Part shown: one piece after another, positions 17,336 to 27,337 of the stretch
Position numbering within the stretch: position 1 is the stretch's first letter
How the letters are laid out: every line of letters starts with the position of its first letter
Source: Acidipila sp. EB88
GTDB lineage: Bacteria; Acidobacteriota; Terriglobia; Terriglobales; Acidobacteriaceae
DNA: 64,000 bases
Direction: 5' to 3'
Assembly: GCF_003858395.1 (NCBI RefSeq)
Contig: NZ_QWEV01000005.1
Coordinates: 372,001-436,000, forward strand
Position numbers and translations under genes: made by a program
Notes under the pieces: model-generated
The model's input: only the letters and a program-made list of their open reading frames with translations
Database searches by the model: none
What the model was told of the DNA's origin: nothing

Positions 17336-17375
17336 CACAGGAAAAGAAGGGCTTTCCCGCTACGGGAAAGCCCTT
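17336..17375 (-). terminator. Terminator after pgi
   Basis: A perfect 13-bp stem (17347-17359 with 17363-17375, 3-nt loop) is followed on the minus strand by CTTTTCCTGTG. It lies directly downstream of repeat copy 2. Confidence 0.8.
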
Positions 17376-17385
17376 CAAGGTGAGA

Positions 17386-17419
17386 CGCCATGCAGTGGCC
17401 GCCAGCCGCGCAGGCGGTT
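17386..17419 (-). repeat. Post-stop hairpin repeat, copy 2
   Basis: On the minus strand this begins 8 nt after the pgi stop. It reads AACCGCCTGCGCGGCT followed by GGCGGCCACTGCATGGC, matching copies 3 and 5 closely. The first hairpin is CCGC/GCGG and the second is GCCA/TGGC with a 5-nt loop. The pgi terminator follows immediately. Confidence 0.7.
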
Positions 17420-17427
17420 CGCAGCCT

Positions 17428-19062
<1,635 letters not shown>

Positions 19063-19491
19063 ATCGGTTTTCGCCTTTCGAGGCGGCCTTGGGGCGCGCC
19101 GGTCGTCGGCTCCATTTTACCCGGGCAGGCACGGCAGGCCCGATGCATAGCGTGTGAACAATGGCGACCCCGGCAGCTACAAGGTGCCCGGAAGCGAAGC
19201 GACGCAGAGCGAAGCCTCCTTGCATGCGACGGTGCCAGATCTACGGATGAGCCGACGTGTGGCGCGGGCACAGTGGGCTGTGCCCTTACCCTTGCCGGCG
19301 CCGGCACGATGCTCGAAAAAACCTCGTTCGATCTGAAACTTTTTTGCCACTTTCGTTCGATGTCATGGCGAACGGCCATTGCACCCACCGCTATAGTCCA
19401 CACCATCCACGTACATAGGTGGAGAGTTCCTGACTGTAATTGACTGCAGCTATATGCCGCAGTCCTGCGCACGGAATAGAAGGGAACTGCT
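19063..19491. other. Gene-free divergent region between pgi and the Crp/Fnr gene
   Basis: No gene is seen. It should hold the promoters of both divergent genes. Visible structure: a hairpin GGGCACAG/CTGTGCCC (19266-19285), a 14-bp palindrome TGCCGGCGCCGGCA (19294-19307), and CGTTCG-N9-CGAACG (19354-19374), whose left part TCGTTCGAT is also found as a direct copy at 19324. The last could be an operator, but nothing ties it to a regulator. Confidence 0.35.
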
Positions 19492-20244
19492 GTGACAAGC
19501 CCCAACACAAACCTGCTCCTCGAAGTGTTATCACCCGAGGCCAGGCAAAGCTTGCTGGTGAAGTGCAGCCCCGTTGGACTCCCACAAAAAACACGTCTCT
19601 CCCAGGCGCAACGAACACCTGCTTACGCGTACCTGATCACTTCGGGTCTTGCGTCCACCGTGGCGATTACCGAGGAAGGCAAAGGAAGCGAAGTAGGCAT
19701 GACCGGCTGTGAAGGCGTGGTGGGCGCGATCCATCTGCTGGGTCCGAACCTGGCCCCCACAGAGTGCTTTATGCAGATCGCGGGAACGGCGCTGCGTATC
19801 CCGTTAACTGACCTGCAGGCGTGCTTTGATCGATCGCCGGAGATCCGGGCGCGCCTGCTCGAAAATGTGCAGGAACAGACCATGACGCAAAGCCAGATTG
19901 CGGCCTGCCACCGTTTGCACGATGCGGAGGCGCGCCTGTCGCGCTGGCTGCTGATGGCGCAGGATCGCGTGGGTGGCGACACGCTGGAGCTGACGCAGGA
20001 GGTCCTGGCGCAGATGCTCGGCACGGGCCGTCCCACGGTGACCCTGATCGCCGGATCGCTGCAGCGGGCCGGGCTGATCGAGGCGCGTCGGGGTCGGGTC
20101 ACGGTGCTGAACCGGGCCGCACTGGAGCGGGCAAGCTGCGAGTGCTACCGGGTCGTGCACAAGCTTGTCGCCGGGCTGTACAAGCCGGCGTACATGGCGC
20201 GCATGCTGCATAGATTGAGCCAGCAGCCGGCAAGCCAGACGTAG
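19492..20244 (+). CDS. Crp/Fnr-family transcriptional regulator
   Basis: This 250-residue regulator has an N-terminal cyclic-nucleotide-binding-like beta barrel (about residues 25-125) and a C-terminal winged helix (about 165-225, with ELTQEVLAQMLGTGRPTVTL as the recognition region). The phosphate-binding cassette expected of a cAMP receptor (a Gly-Glu-x-Ala-Leu/Arg-Ser pattern) is not evident, and there is no N-terminal cysteine cluster as in Fnr, so the signal is unknown. Translation is taken from the GTG at 19492, which follows AGAAGGGAA. It is divergent from pgi and 310 bp ahead of the diguanylate cyclase; no target can be assigned. Confidence 0.88.
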   Translation: MTSPNTNLLLEVLSPEARQSLLVKCSPVGLPQKTRLSQAQRTPAYAYLITSGLASTVAITEEGKGSEVGMTGCEGVVGAIHLLGPNLAPTECFMQIAGTALRIPLTDLQACFDRSPEIRARLLENVQEQTMTQSQIAACHRLHDAEARLSRWLLMAQDRVGGDTLELTQEVLAQMLGTGRPTVTLIAGSLQRAGLIEARRGRVTVLNRAALERASCECYRVVHKLVAGLYKPAYMARMLHRLSQQPASQT

Positions 20245-20554
20245 CCGGCGCTGCCGGGGGCCTGGAGCCGCGGGCGGCCCAGCCGCACTTACGACTCCAT
20301 GCCCTCCGGCTAACCTGGCCGAGATAGATCGAGTTAGTAGCATCTGCCTACCTGGATACGGCCCTTTGCAGGGGCGCCGGGGAGGCTGCGCTCCCACTCG
20401 CCTCGGTTCGGAACGCGCATGCGCCCGTCGCCGGCTGCTGCGGGCGAAACTTTGGTGACGCCCAAGTGTCGCCGTCCGCCGTGCCCGCTATGGACCCTGA
20501 GCCGCCCCTGAAGGTAATACCTCAAGTGGAGAGTGACGTTCCGAGGGGGAACGG
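20245..20554. other. Gene-free stretch before the diguanylate cyclase
   Basis: I see no gene and no convincing promoter, repeat or terminator here, apart from a GAGGGGGA ribosome binding site at the right end (about 20543-20550). Confidence 0.4.
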
Positions 20555-23500
20555 GTGGCTTTGCGCTGCGGCAGGTGGATGGTGCGACGCGGGCTCCGGC
20601 ACTGGCTGAGCGGCTGCCTCCTGGTCTTGCTGCTCGCCGGCAGTGCGTGCGCGCACGCGCAGCATTTTTCCACCACCAGCTATGGCGCGTCGGACGGCCT
20701 GAGCAACCTCACGGTGGACGACTTTCTGGACGACCGGTCCGGGCTGGTCTGGGTGGGCACGCAGAACGGCGTCTTCACCGCGAACGCGCAGCATTTCGAC
20801 AGGTCCCCGGCATTTGCGCAGGCGGGCATGAAGTTTGTGCGGCTGCTTCGACAGGACACTGCCGGGCGTATCTGGGCGATGGACAGCCGGCAGCTCGCAT
20901 ATCTGGATCACCCGGAGGCGCCGGGCGGCGGCGCGGCGCACGTGATCCCCGGGCTGGACCTGCACCTGGTCACCATGGAGGGCATCGACCTGCGGTTTGT
21001 GCGCGGGGAGCCGGATACCGCGTACCTGCTGCGCGAGGGCACGCTGCTGCGGCTGCACAGCGACGACCAGGGGGCACGCTGGCAGATCGCCCCGGCCTTT
21101 GCGCCGGCGATGATCCGGCAGCATCCCGAACTTGGCACACTCACCAGCGTGTTCCCTGCCGTGGACGACGCGCTGTGGGCAGGCTGCGGACAGTCACTCT
21201 GCCGTGTCGATCTGGCAGCGCTTGCCCATGTTGAAGCGGCTGGCCGCACGGGAGCGGCCGGGGGCGACGCGGTTCGCGTGTATGGGCCGCAGCAGGGTGT
21301 ACCGCACGAGGCCTGGCTGCGGCTGCTGGTTGGCCGCAGCGGGACGCTATGGGCGCGCGGGCAACGCACTGTGATCTCCCTCGACAAGGGGGCGGCGCAC
21401 TTCCGAAGCATGGATACCTTGCCCTCTTCGCTGTTTCTGTATGCAATGGGCGCCGTGATGGCGGAGGATCCGCAAGGCCGCATCCTGCTCAACCTGAACC
21501 AGGGCGTGGCGCGCAGCGAGGCGAACCACTGGCACCTGTTTGCCGAGAAGAATGGCTTGCCGGACGGCGCGGTCAACGCCCTGATGTTCGACCGCACGGG
21601 CCAGCTCTGGCTTGCGCCTGCGGGCCACGGCATCACCATCTGGCCGGGCTACGGGCAGTGGGAAGGCTGGACGCGCGAGGAGGGCCTGGGCAGCTCGGTG
21701 GTGTGGGCCTCGCCGCGCGACGCCACGGGCAAGGTATGGGTGATTACCCAGGCGGGGCTGGATCGGCTGGACCCGGCGACCAGCAAGATCGTGCCGCGCG
21801 CAAACGGGCTGCAACGGCTCACGACCGGCATCATGGACACCGCGGACCATCTCTGGCTGGGCGACGGCCAGGGCAACGTGCTGGAGCTGGATCCCCTGAC
21901 CGGGCACACCCACGTGGCGGCCGCGGGCCTGGGCCGCATCTTCACCCTGCTGCGTGACCGGCAGGACCGCATCTGGATCGCCGCGGAGAGCGGGGTGAGC
22001 TTCCTGTCCGCGGGCGACCGTTTGCTGCACCGGGTGGGGCCGGAGCAGATACCAGCGGGTTACGCGTGGTCGATGACACAGGGGCAGGACGGCACGATCT
22101 GGGTGGCCAATGCGCACGGCCTGTACCGCCTCAGGGGCGAACAATGGAGCCACATCGAACTGCCGTTTGCGGGGGGAAGCGCGTACGACTTTATGCTCGC
22201 CGCTGCAGCCGACGGCACGCTGTGGGTGCAGGGCAAGCTGCCCTACCCGGTGCTGCATCTGGCGGTACAGGGCAACAAGGCGTCCATCCTTGAAAGCATC
22301 GGGACCTCGATCATCCCTTCGGACAGCATCACCTTTCTCGAGACAGACCGGCGCGGCTGGATCTGGGTGGGCAGCGATGCCGGCGTTTCCGTGTTCAATG
22401 GGCAGCGCTGGGTGCATTGCACCGCCGACGATGGCCTGCTGTGGGACGACACCGACGATCGCGCGTTTCTGGCGGATCCGGATGGCTCGGTGTGGATCGG
22501 CACCAGCGCCGGGCTCTCGCACCTGCTGCACCCGAAGCGCCTGTTCTCCACGGGTGCGCCGGACCTGCAACTCGACGGGGCGGAGTTGAGCGCTCAGCGC
22601 AACGGCAATGCCCCGATCACGCAGGTGGACGGAGGATCGTTTGACCTGCGCAAACCCACGTTGAACGTGTACCTGCGCAGCACCAGTTACAGTCGTGGTT
22701 CGGCGCTGGTCTACAAGTACCGCATGGACGGGCAGGAAAACACCTGGCAGGAGAGCCGCACGCCCTTGCTGCGCTTCCCTTCCCTGCCCGCCGGCACTTA
22801 CCGCTTGACGATGCTGGCGTACGACGAGCGACTGCACCTGTCGTCGGCGCCATTGTCGCTTGGCTTTGAAGTATTGCCACCGTGGTGGCTGCGCACCTGG
22901 GCGTGGCTGCTGTGGGGCACCCTGGCGGCATTGCTGTTGTGGTTGCTGTGGCGGGCCAGCGTGCGGCTGCTGGTGGTGCGACAGCATGATCTGGAAGTAC
23001 AGGTGGCGCAGCGTACGGCGGAGCTGGAGTTGGAGAAAACGGAGCTGCTGAATACGCGCAGTGCCCTGATCGAGATGACCCGCAAGGACGGGCTGACCGG
23101 TCTGCTGAACCGCGCGGCCATCTTTGAGCGGATGCGCACGCAGTGCGAGCTGGCCTGCAAGACCGGGACGCCGATGGCCTTTGCGATGGCGGACCTTGAC
23201 TCGTTCAAAAGGATCAACGATGCGCATGGCCATGTGGTTGGAGACACGGTGCTGCGGGAGTGTGCGGCACGCATCGCGCGCGCGGTGCGCACCGGCGACT
23301 CGGTGGGGCGGTACGGCGGCGAGGAGTTGTTGATCCTTATGCCCGGCCTGCACCCTGATGCAGCGGAAGCACGCATGGAAGCGCTGCGGCTGGCGGTCGC
23401 CGGCGAGCCCGTGATGCATGACGACCTGGGGATCCCGGTGACGGCGAGCTTTGGCGTGGCGTGGCTGGGCGTTGACTTCTGCACGGTGGAGTCGCTGGTG

Positions 23501-23650
23501 AGCCTGGCAGACAGCGCGCTGTACCTGGCGAAGCAGCGCGGCCGCAACCGGGTGGAGTTTGTGCGGCAGCACAACTCTGCGTGGAAGCCTCAGCAGGAAG
23601 CTTTGCCGCCTGTGAAGATCGGGGCAGACAAGGCGCGGGTTTCGTCTTAG
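20555..23650 (+). CDS. Membrane diguanylate cyclase with periplasmic beta-propeller sensor
   Basis: This is a 1031-residue sensor protein. It has a signal peptide or anchor (about residues 15-34), a large periplasmic region of repeated W-V-G-T/D-x-G-L type blades (two-component regulator propeller), a Y_Y_Y domain (about 690-770), one membrane helix (about 777-800), a short coiled coil and a GGDEF domain. The active site reads GGEEL (residues 921-925), which is competent for c-di-GMP synthesis, and the inhibitory I-site RxxD is intact (Arg912, Asp915). It should sense an extracellular or periplasmic ligand, possibly a polysaccharide, and make c-di-GMP inside. A GTG at 20555 with GAGGGGGA upstream is the preferred start; the ATG at 20579 is an alternative. 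Confidence 0.92.
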   Translation: MALRCGRWMVRRGLRHWLSGCLLVLLLAGSACAHAQHFSTTSYGASDGLSNLTVDDFLDDRSGLVWVGTQNGVFTANAQHFDRSPAFAQAGMKFVRLLRQDTAGRIWAMDSRQLAYLDHPEAPGGGAAHVIPGLDLHLVTMEGIDLRFVRGEPDTAYLLREGTLLRLHSDDQGARWQIAPAFAPAMIRQHPELGTLTSVFPAVDDALWAGCGQSLCRVDLAALAHVEAAGRTGAAGGDAVRVYGPQQGVPHEAWLRLLVGRSGTLWARGQRTVISLDKGAAHFRSMDTLPSSLFLYAMGAVMAEDPQGRILLNLNQGVARSEANHWHLFAEKNGLPDGAVNALMFDRTGQLWLAPAGHGITIWPGYGQWEGWTREEGLGSSVVWASPRDATGKVWVITQAGLDRLDPATSKIVPRANGLQRLTTGIMDTADHLWLGDGQGNVLELDPLTGHTHVAAAGLGRIFTLLRDRQDRIWIAAESGVSFLSAGDRLLHRVGPEQIPAGYAWSMTQGQDGTIWVANAHGLYRLRGEQWSHIELPFAGGSAYDFMLAAAADGTLWVQGKLPYPVLHLAVQGNKASILESIGTSIIPSDSITFLETDRRGWIWVGSDAGVSVFNGQRWVHCTADDGLLWDDTDDRAFLADPDGSVWIGTSAGLSHLLHPKRLFSTGAPDLQLDGAELSAQRNGNAPITQVDGGSFDLRKPTLNVYLRSTSYSRGSALVYKYRMDGQENTWQESRTPLLRFPSLPAGTYRLTMLAYDERLHLSSAPLSLGFEVLPPWWLRTWAWLLWGTLAALLLWLLWRASVRLLVVRQHDLEVQVAQRTAELELEKTELLNTRSALIEMTRKDGLTGLLNRAAIFERMRTQCELACKTGTPMAFAMADLDSFKRINDAHGHVVGDTVLRECAARIARAVRTGDSVGRYGGEELLILMPGLHPDAAEARMEALRLAVAGEPVMHDDLGIPVTASFGVAWLGVDFCTVESLVSLADSALYLAKQRGRNRVEFVRQHNSAWKPQQEALPPVKIGADKARVSS

Positions 23651-23940
23651 CAGATGGCATCGCAGAAAAGTGAACGGACCAGTGCCCGCGACGACCTGGC
23701 AAGCCGTCGCAACATACGGACGGACCACCGACCAGCTTCTGGAGCAACGAACTTGGCAGGGTCCGATGTGCGCGCGGCGCACGGCGTCGCGGCCCGCGCG
23801 CTGGTGCCGGTTTGGGGAGCAGTGTGGATGCGCGGACGGGAGCAGGCTCCGTCAGGCGGGCGCACACTGCTTGCCTGGACGCGGCGCGTCTCTGGTACAA
23901 AGCAGGGAGACACCACTCCCGAGCGCACAAGGATGCAACC

Positions 23941-25716
23941 ATGCCCAGCCGCAACCTGCTGTTTCCTCCTGGTACGAACCATCGGGTACGACGAGGCCTC
24001 GCAGCGATGGCCGCAGGACTCCTGCTGGCGAGCGGTGCCCTGCCCGCACCTGCACAGACCGGGGTGCCGGCGCGCGAGCTCGCCGGCTTTCGCAACCTTC
24101 AGCAGGATGCGCTGCGCACGGATCTCACCTTCATCAGCTCCGACGCGATGGCCGGACGCCTGAGCCTGCAGCCGGGCGACGACGCGGCCATCGCCTGGAT
24201 CGCGGACGCGTTCCGAAAGGCCGGCCTCGAGCCCGCGGCCCGCGACGCGGGTGGCAGGCCGAGCTTTCTGCAACCGGTGCCGTTAGTCGAGTACCGGCCG
24301 GATCGGGCTGCTTCCACAATCACGCTCACGCGTGGTGGCCGATCCACCGTGTGGCACGCGCCCGAGGCATTCGGCGCGTACAAGCATGCGGTGGATCTTG
24401 CGGCGCCGGTGGTGTTCGCAGGCTACGGCATCACCGCGCCCGAGCTCGGCTACGACGACTACGCCTCGCTCGATGTACGCGGCAAGATCGTGCTGCTCTT
24501 CGACCATGAACCGCAGGAAGACGATCCGCACTCCGTCTTCAACGGCACCGGCAACACGCGCTACGCCACGGCGAGGGTGAAAGTTTTGAACGCGCAGCAG
24601 CATGGCGCGGTGGCAGTGGTGATCGTGGCCGAGCCCAATCGCAAGCACCTCACCAACGCGGAGCGGGCGGCGCGGATCGGCTCGAGCGTGGTGCGCCCGG
24701 TGCCACTGCCCCTGCAGGCAATCGCCGACGACGAGGTACACATCCCCGCGGCGCTGGTGCTGGATGCTGTAGCGGCGGAGCTGTTCGCGACCTCGGGCAC
24801 CACGCCGGGCGCGACGCAAACAGCGATCGACAGTGCGCTCAAACCACAGTCGCGCGCGCTGCCCGACACGGTGCTGACGCTGCACCTGCGCAATACCTCG
24901 GAACGCGAAGGCACCACCAGCAACGTGGCCGCTCTGCTGCCGGGCAGCGACCCGAAGCTGGCGCCGGAGACGATCCTGATCACCGCGCACCATGACCACG
25001 ACGGTGCAGCCCCGTGTGCTGACCCGGCGCATCCGCCGGTGAGCACGCCGCCGGACCCGCACCCCTGCCCGCAGATCTGGCATGGTGCGGATGACAACGG
25101 CTCGGGCACGGTGGGCGTGGTGGCGCTGGCGCGTGCGTTTGCGGCAAACCCCGCGCGCTCGAAGCGGTCGATCCTGTTCGTGGTGTTTGCGAGCGAAGAG
25201 CGCGGGCTGCTGGGCGCGTACTGGATGGCGGCGCACCCTTTGCGGCCGCTGGCCACAACCCGCGCGCAGATCAACTTCGACATGATCGGCCGCGATGAAG
25301 CGGCCAGCCCGCAGACCGACGGGCTGATCGAGATCCCGAAGGACACGACCAACCGGCTGAACCTGATCGGCGCGCTATACTCGCCGGATTATGACCGCAC
25401 GGTACGGGAAGCAAACAAGCCGATCGGCCTCGCGCTCGATGATCGCTTCGATCACGAGTCAGCGCTGAACGTGTTTTTTCGCTCCGACCAGTTCCCGTTC
25501 GTGCTGCACAACATCCCGGCGTTCTGGTGGTTCACGGGCTTCCACCCGGACTACCACCACACCACCGACACGGTCGACAAGATCGACTTCGTGAAGATGC
25601 AGAAGATCCTGCAGCTTGCGTACCTTACGGGCTGGCAGTTTGCGACGGAGCCGCAGACGCCCCGGTTTGTGGCCAACCCCTCCGGGCAGAAACCCCGGGA
25701 GCAGCCCGGGCAGTAA
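23941..25716 (+). CDS. Exported M28-family metallopeptidase
   Basis: This is a 591-residue zinc aminopeptidase-type protein with a signal peptide ending near PAPAQ. A domain with a PA-like insert (about residues 130-290) precedes the catalytic part. All five M28 ligand regions are visible: ITAHHDHDG (His350 or His351), HGADDNGSG (Asp384), FASEERGLLG (Glu419 as catalytic base, Glu420), NFDMIGRDE, and YHHTTDTVDKID (His539 or His540). It therefore looks active, unlike the M1-like protein at 4203. The ATG at 23941 follows AAGGA; a longer upstream frame has no homology. It is transcribed alone and is convergent with the Nramp-like gene. Confidence 0.9.
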   Translation: MPSRNLLFPPGTNHRVRRGLAAMAAGLLLASGALPAPAQTGVPARELAGFRNLQQDALRTDLTFISSDAMAGRLSLQPGDDAAIAWIADAFRKAGLEPAARDAGGRPSFLQPVPLVEYRPDRAASTITLTRGGRSTVWHAPEAFGAYKHAVDLAAPVVFAGYGITAPELGYDDYASLDVRGKIVLLFDHEPQEDDPHSVFNGTGNTRYATARVKVLNAQQHGAVAVVIVAEPNRKHLTNAERAARIGSSVVRPVPLPLQAIADDEVHIPAALVLDAVAAELFATSGTTPGATQTAIDSALKPQSRALPDTVLTLHLRNTSEREGTTSNVAALLPGSDPKLAPETILITAHHDHDGAAPCADPAHPPVSTPPDPHPCPQIWHGADDNGSGTVGVVALARAFAANPARSKRSILFVVFASEERGLLGAYWMAAHPLRPLATTRAQINFDMIGRDEAASPQTDGLIEIPKDTTNRLNLIGALYSPDYDRTVREANKPIGLALDDRFDHESALNVFFRSDQFPFVLHNIPAFWWFTGFHPDYHHTTDTVDKIDFVKMQKILQLAYLTGWQFATEPQTPRFVANPSGQKPREQPGQ

Positions 25717-25810
25717 ATGAACGATGCGCGGGAACATGGCGTCTTCTGCGTGGTGCGCCTGTTCCCTGCTGCAGCAGATGGCTTGTGCGCCGACGCGCTT
25801 CAGCAACAGC

Positions 25811-27082
25811 CTAGTGGTACAGGTAGCTGCCGACCAGGCAGACGGACGCGGCAAAGATCAGCGCCGTGGTGATCCACCCGAGGACGTTGATGGCTCTGCC
25901 GTTGACGCGGTCGCCCATGATGGAGCGACGGTTACACATGAGCATGATCAGCAGCATCAGCGGAGGGGTGGAGAAGCCCTGCACGATGCCGGCCACGACC
26001 AGCGCCCGCATGGGGTTAATGCCGAGGAAGTTGAGCCCCATGGCCAGCAGGGTGAACAACGTGATCGCCCCGTAAAAAAGCCTTGCTTCGCGTGGCCGAT
26101 AACTCAGGCCGTTGCGGCAGCCGGTGCTCTGGCACAGGTCGTATGCAGCACCCGTGGTCATGACCGGGATGGCAAGAAAGCCGACGCCGATGATGCCGAG
26201 CGAGAAGAGCAGCCCGGCGAAGTTGCCCGCGAGCGGGCGCAGCGACTGCGCGGCATCGGCAGCCGAGTGGATGGTATGGTGCCCGGCGACGAATAGCGTC
26301 GCCGCCGTGGCGAGGATGATGAAGAACATCACCACGTTCGAGAACAGCATGCCAAACGCCACGTCCCAGAAGCTGGTGCGGAGCTCGGCGTCGGTGGTGC
26401 CGCGCCGCTGCTCCAGGCGAACCTGGCCTGCCGCGATCTTTTCTTCCACCTCTTCATTGGACTGCCAGGTGTAGAGGTACGCCGAAAGCGACGTGCCGAT
26501 GATCGCCACCAGGATACTGAGGAAGTCGCGGTTGAAATGGAGGGTCGGTACCAGCGTGCCATGCACCACCGCGGCAAGCTTGGGGTGCGCCAGGAATGCC
26601 GAGAAGACGTACGCGAGCAGCGACATGGCGAGCACGCGCAGCACATTGCGGATCACCGCGTAGGAGCCCCAGATCTGCAGCACCAGCGCCACCGTGGTGA
26701 TGCCGATCAGCAACAACGGCTGTGGCACATGGACCAGGATGGCGAGTGCCGCGGCCATGCCGCCGATGTCGGCGCCCGCCTCAATGATGTTGCCGACCAG
26801 GACGCCCGCAAGCACTGTGTACAGCAGGGAGCGCGGAGCATGGCGGCGCAGCACAGAGAACAGCCCTTCGCCGGTGACCTGCCCGAGCTTGGCCGACAGG
26901 TACACCACCGCAATCATCATGGGCAGGGTGACAGGCGCGGTCCAGAGAATGCCATAGCCGAACTGCGCGCCGGCCTGCGCATAGGTGCCGATGGCGGAAC
27001 AGTCGTCGTCAGCGGCGCCCGTGATCAGACCAAGTCCAAGGGAGCGCAGGACTGTATGTCGATGGGCAGGTCGATTCGCCAT
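25811..27082 (-). CDS. Nramp-like transporter with altered metal-site motif
   Basis: This is a 423-residue multi-helix membrane protein of the Nramp (SLC11-like) superfamily. The first helix region reads GLITGAADDDCSAIGTYAQAGAQFGYGILW. YAQAGAQFGY is a clear Nramp hallmark, but the metal-coordinating DPGN motif of helix 1 is replaced by DDDC. In helix 6, where classical Nramps have a Met-Pro-His motif, it reads SAYLYTWQSNEEVEE. These changes place it in the divergent branch seen in many bacteria rather than with MntH, so the substrate is uncertain (a divalent cation, possibly Mg). The ATG at 27080-27082 has AGGAAGAG upstream. It is a single gene between an M28 peptidase and a glycosyltransferase. 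Confidence 0.85.
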   Translation of the reverse strand: MANRPAHRHTVLRSLGLGLITGAADDDCSAIGTYAQAGAQFGYGILWTAPVTLPMMIAVVYLSAKLGQVTGEGLFSVLRRHAPRSLLYTVLAGVLVGNIIEAGADIGGMAAALAILVHVPQPLLLIGITTVALVLQIWGSYAVIRNVLRVLAMSLLAYVFSAFLAHPKLAAVVHGTLVPTLHFNRDFLSILVAIIGTSLSAYLYTWQSNEEVEEKIAAGQVRLEQRRGTTDAELRTSFWDVAFGMLFSNVVMFFIILATAATLFVAGHHTIHSAADAAQSLRPLAGNFAGLLFSLGIIGVGFLAIPVMTTGAAYDLCQSTGCRNGLSYRPREARLFYGAITLFTLLAMGLNFLGINPMRALVVAGIVQGFSTPPLMLLIMLMCNRRSIMGDRVNGRAINVLGWITTALIFAASVCLVGSYLYH

Positions 27083-27313
27083 GAGCGCGGTTTCTCTTCC
27101 TGAAAGCAAATGCGCCGGGACGATGCGCGCGTTTGGCAATGGGATGGGAGCTTGCGCGAGGCAGTTGGTCGGGCGCGCGACACAGGGCAGAATCACTGCC
27201 GCTGCGGTAGCCAGCACGAGCAGGTGCGCGCTGGCACAAAAGGCGTGGCAGTCCGCTCGAGGCGCTTTGCTCGTCTCGAGCGATCCGCTGTTCCGATGGT
27301 CGGCTGACTTCGT

Positions 27314-27337
27314 GCGCTCTACGCCGGCGTAGAGCGC
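27314..27337. terminator. 24-bp perfect palindrome across the glycosyltransferase stop codon
   Basis: GCGCTCTACGCC and its exact reverse complement meet at 27325/27326. The stop codon (27319-27321) lies inside it. In RNA it can form a 9-bp hairpin with a GCCGGC loop, but there is no T-run, so rho-independent termination is doubtful. Confidence 0.45.

Noticed and set aside
21347..23782. Minus-strand frame of about 810 codons opposite the diguanylate cyclase
   Set aside because: It mirrors a well-supported gene and its translation is rich in Arg, Gln and His with no family features.
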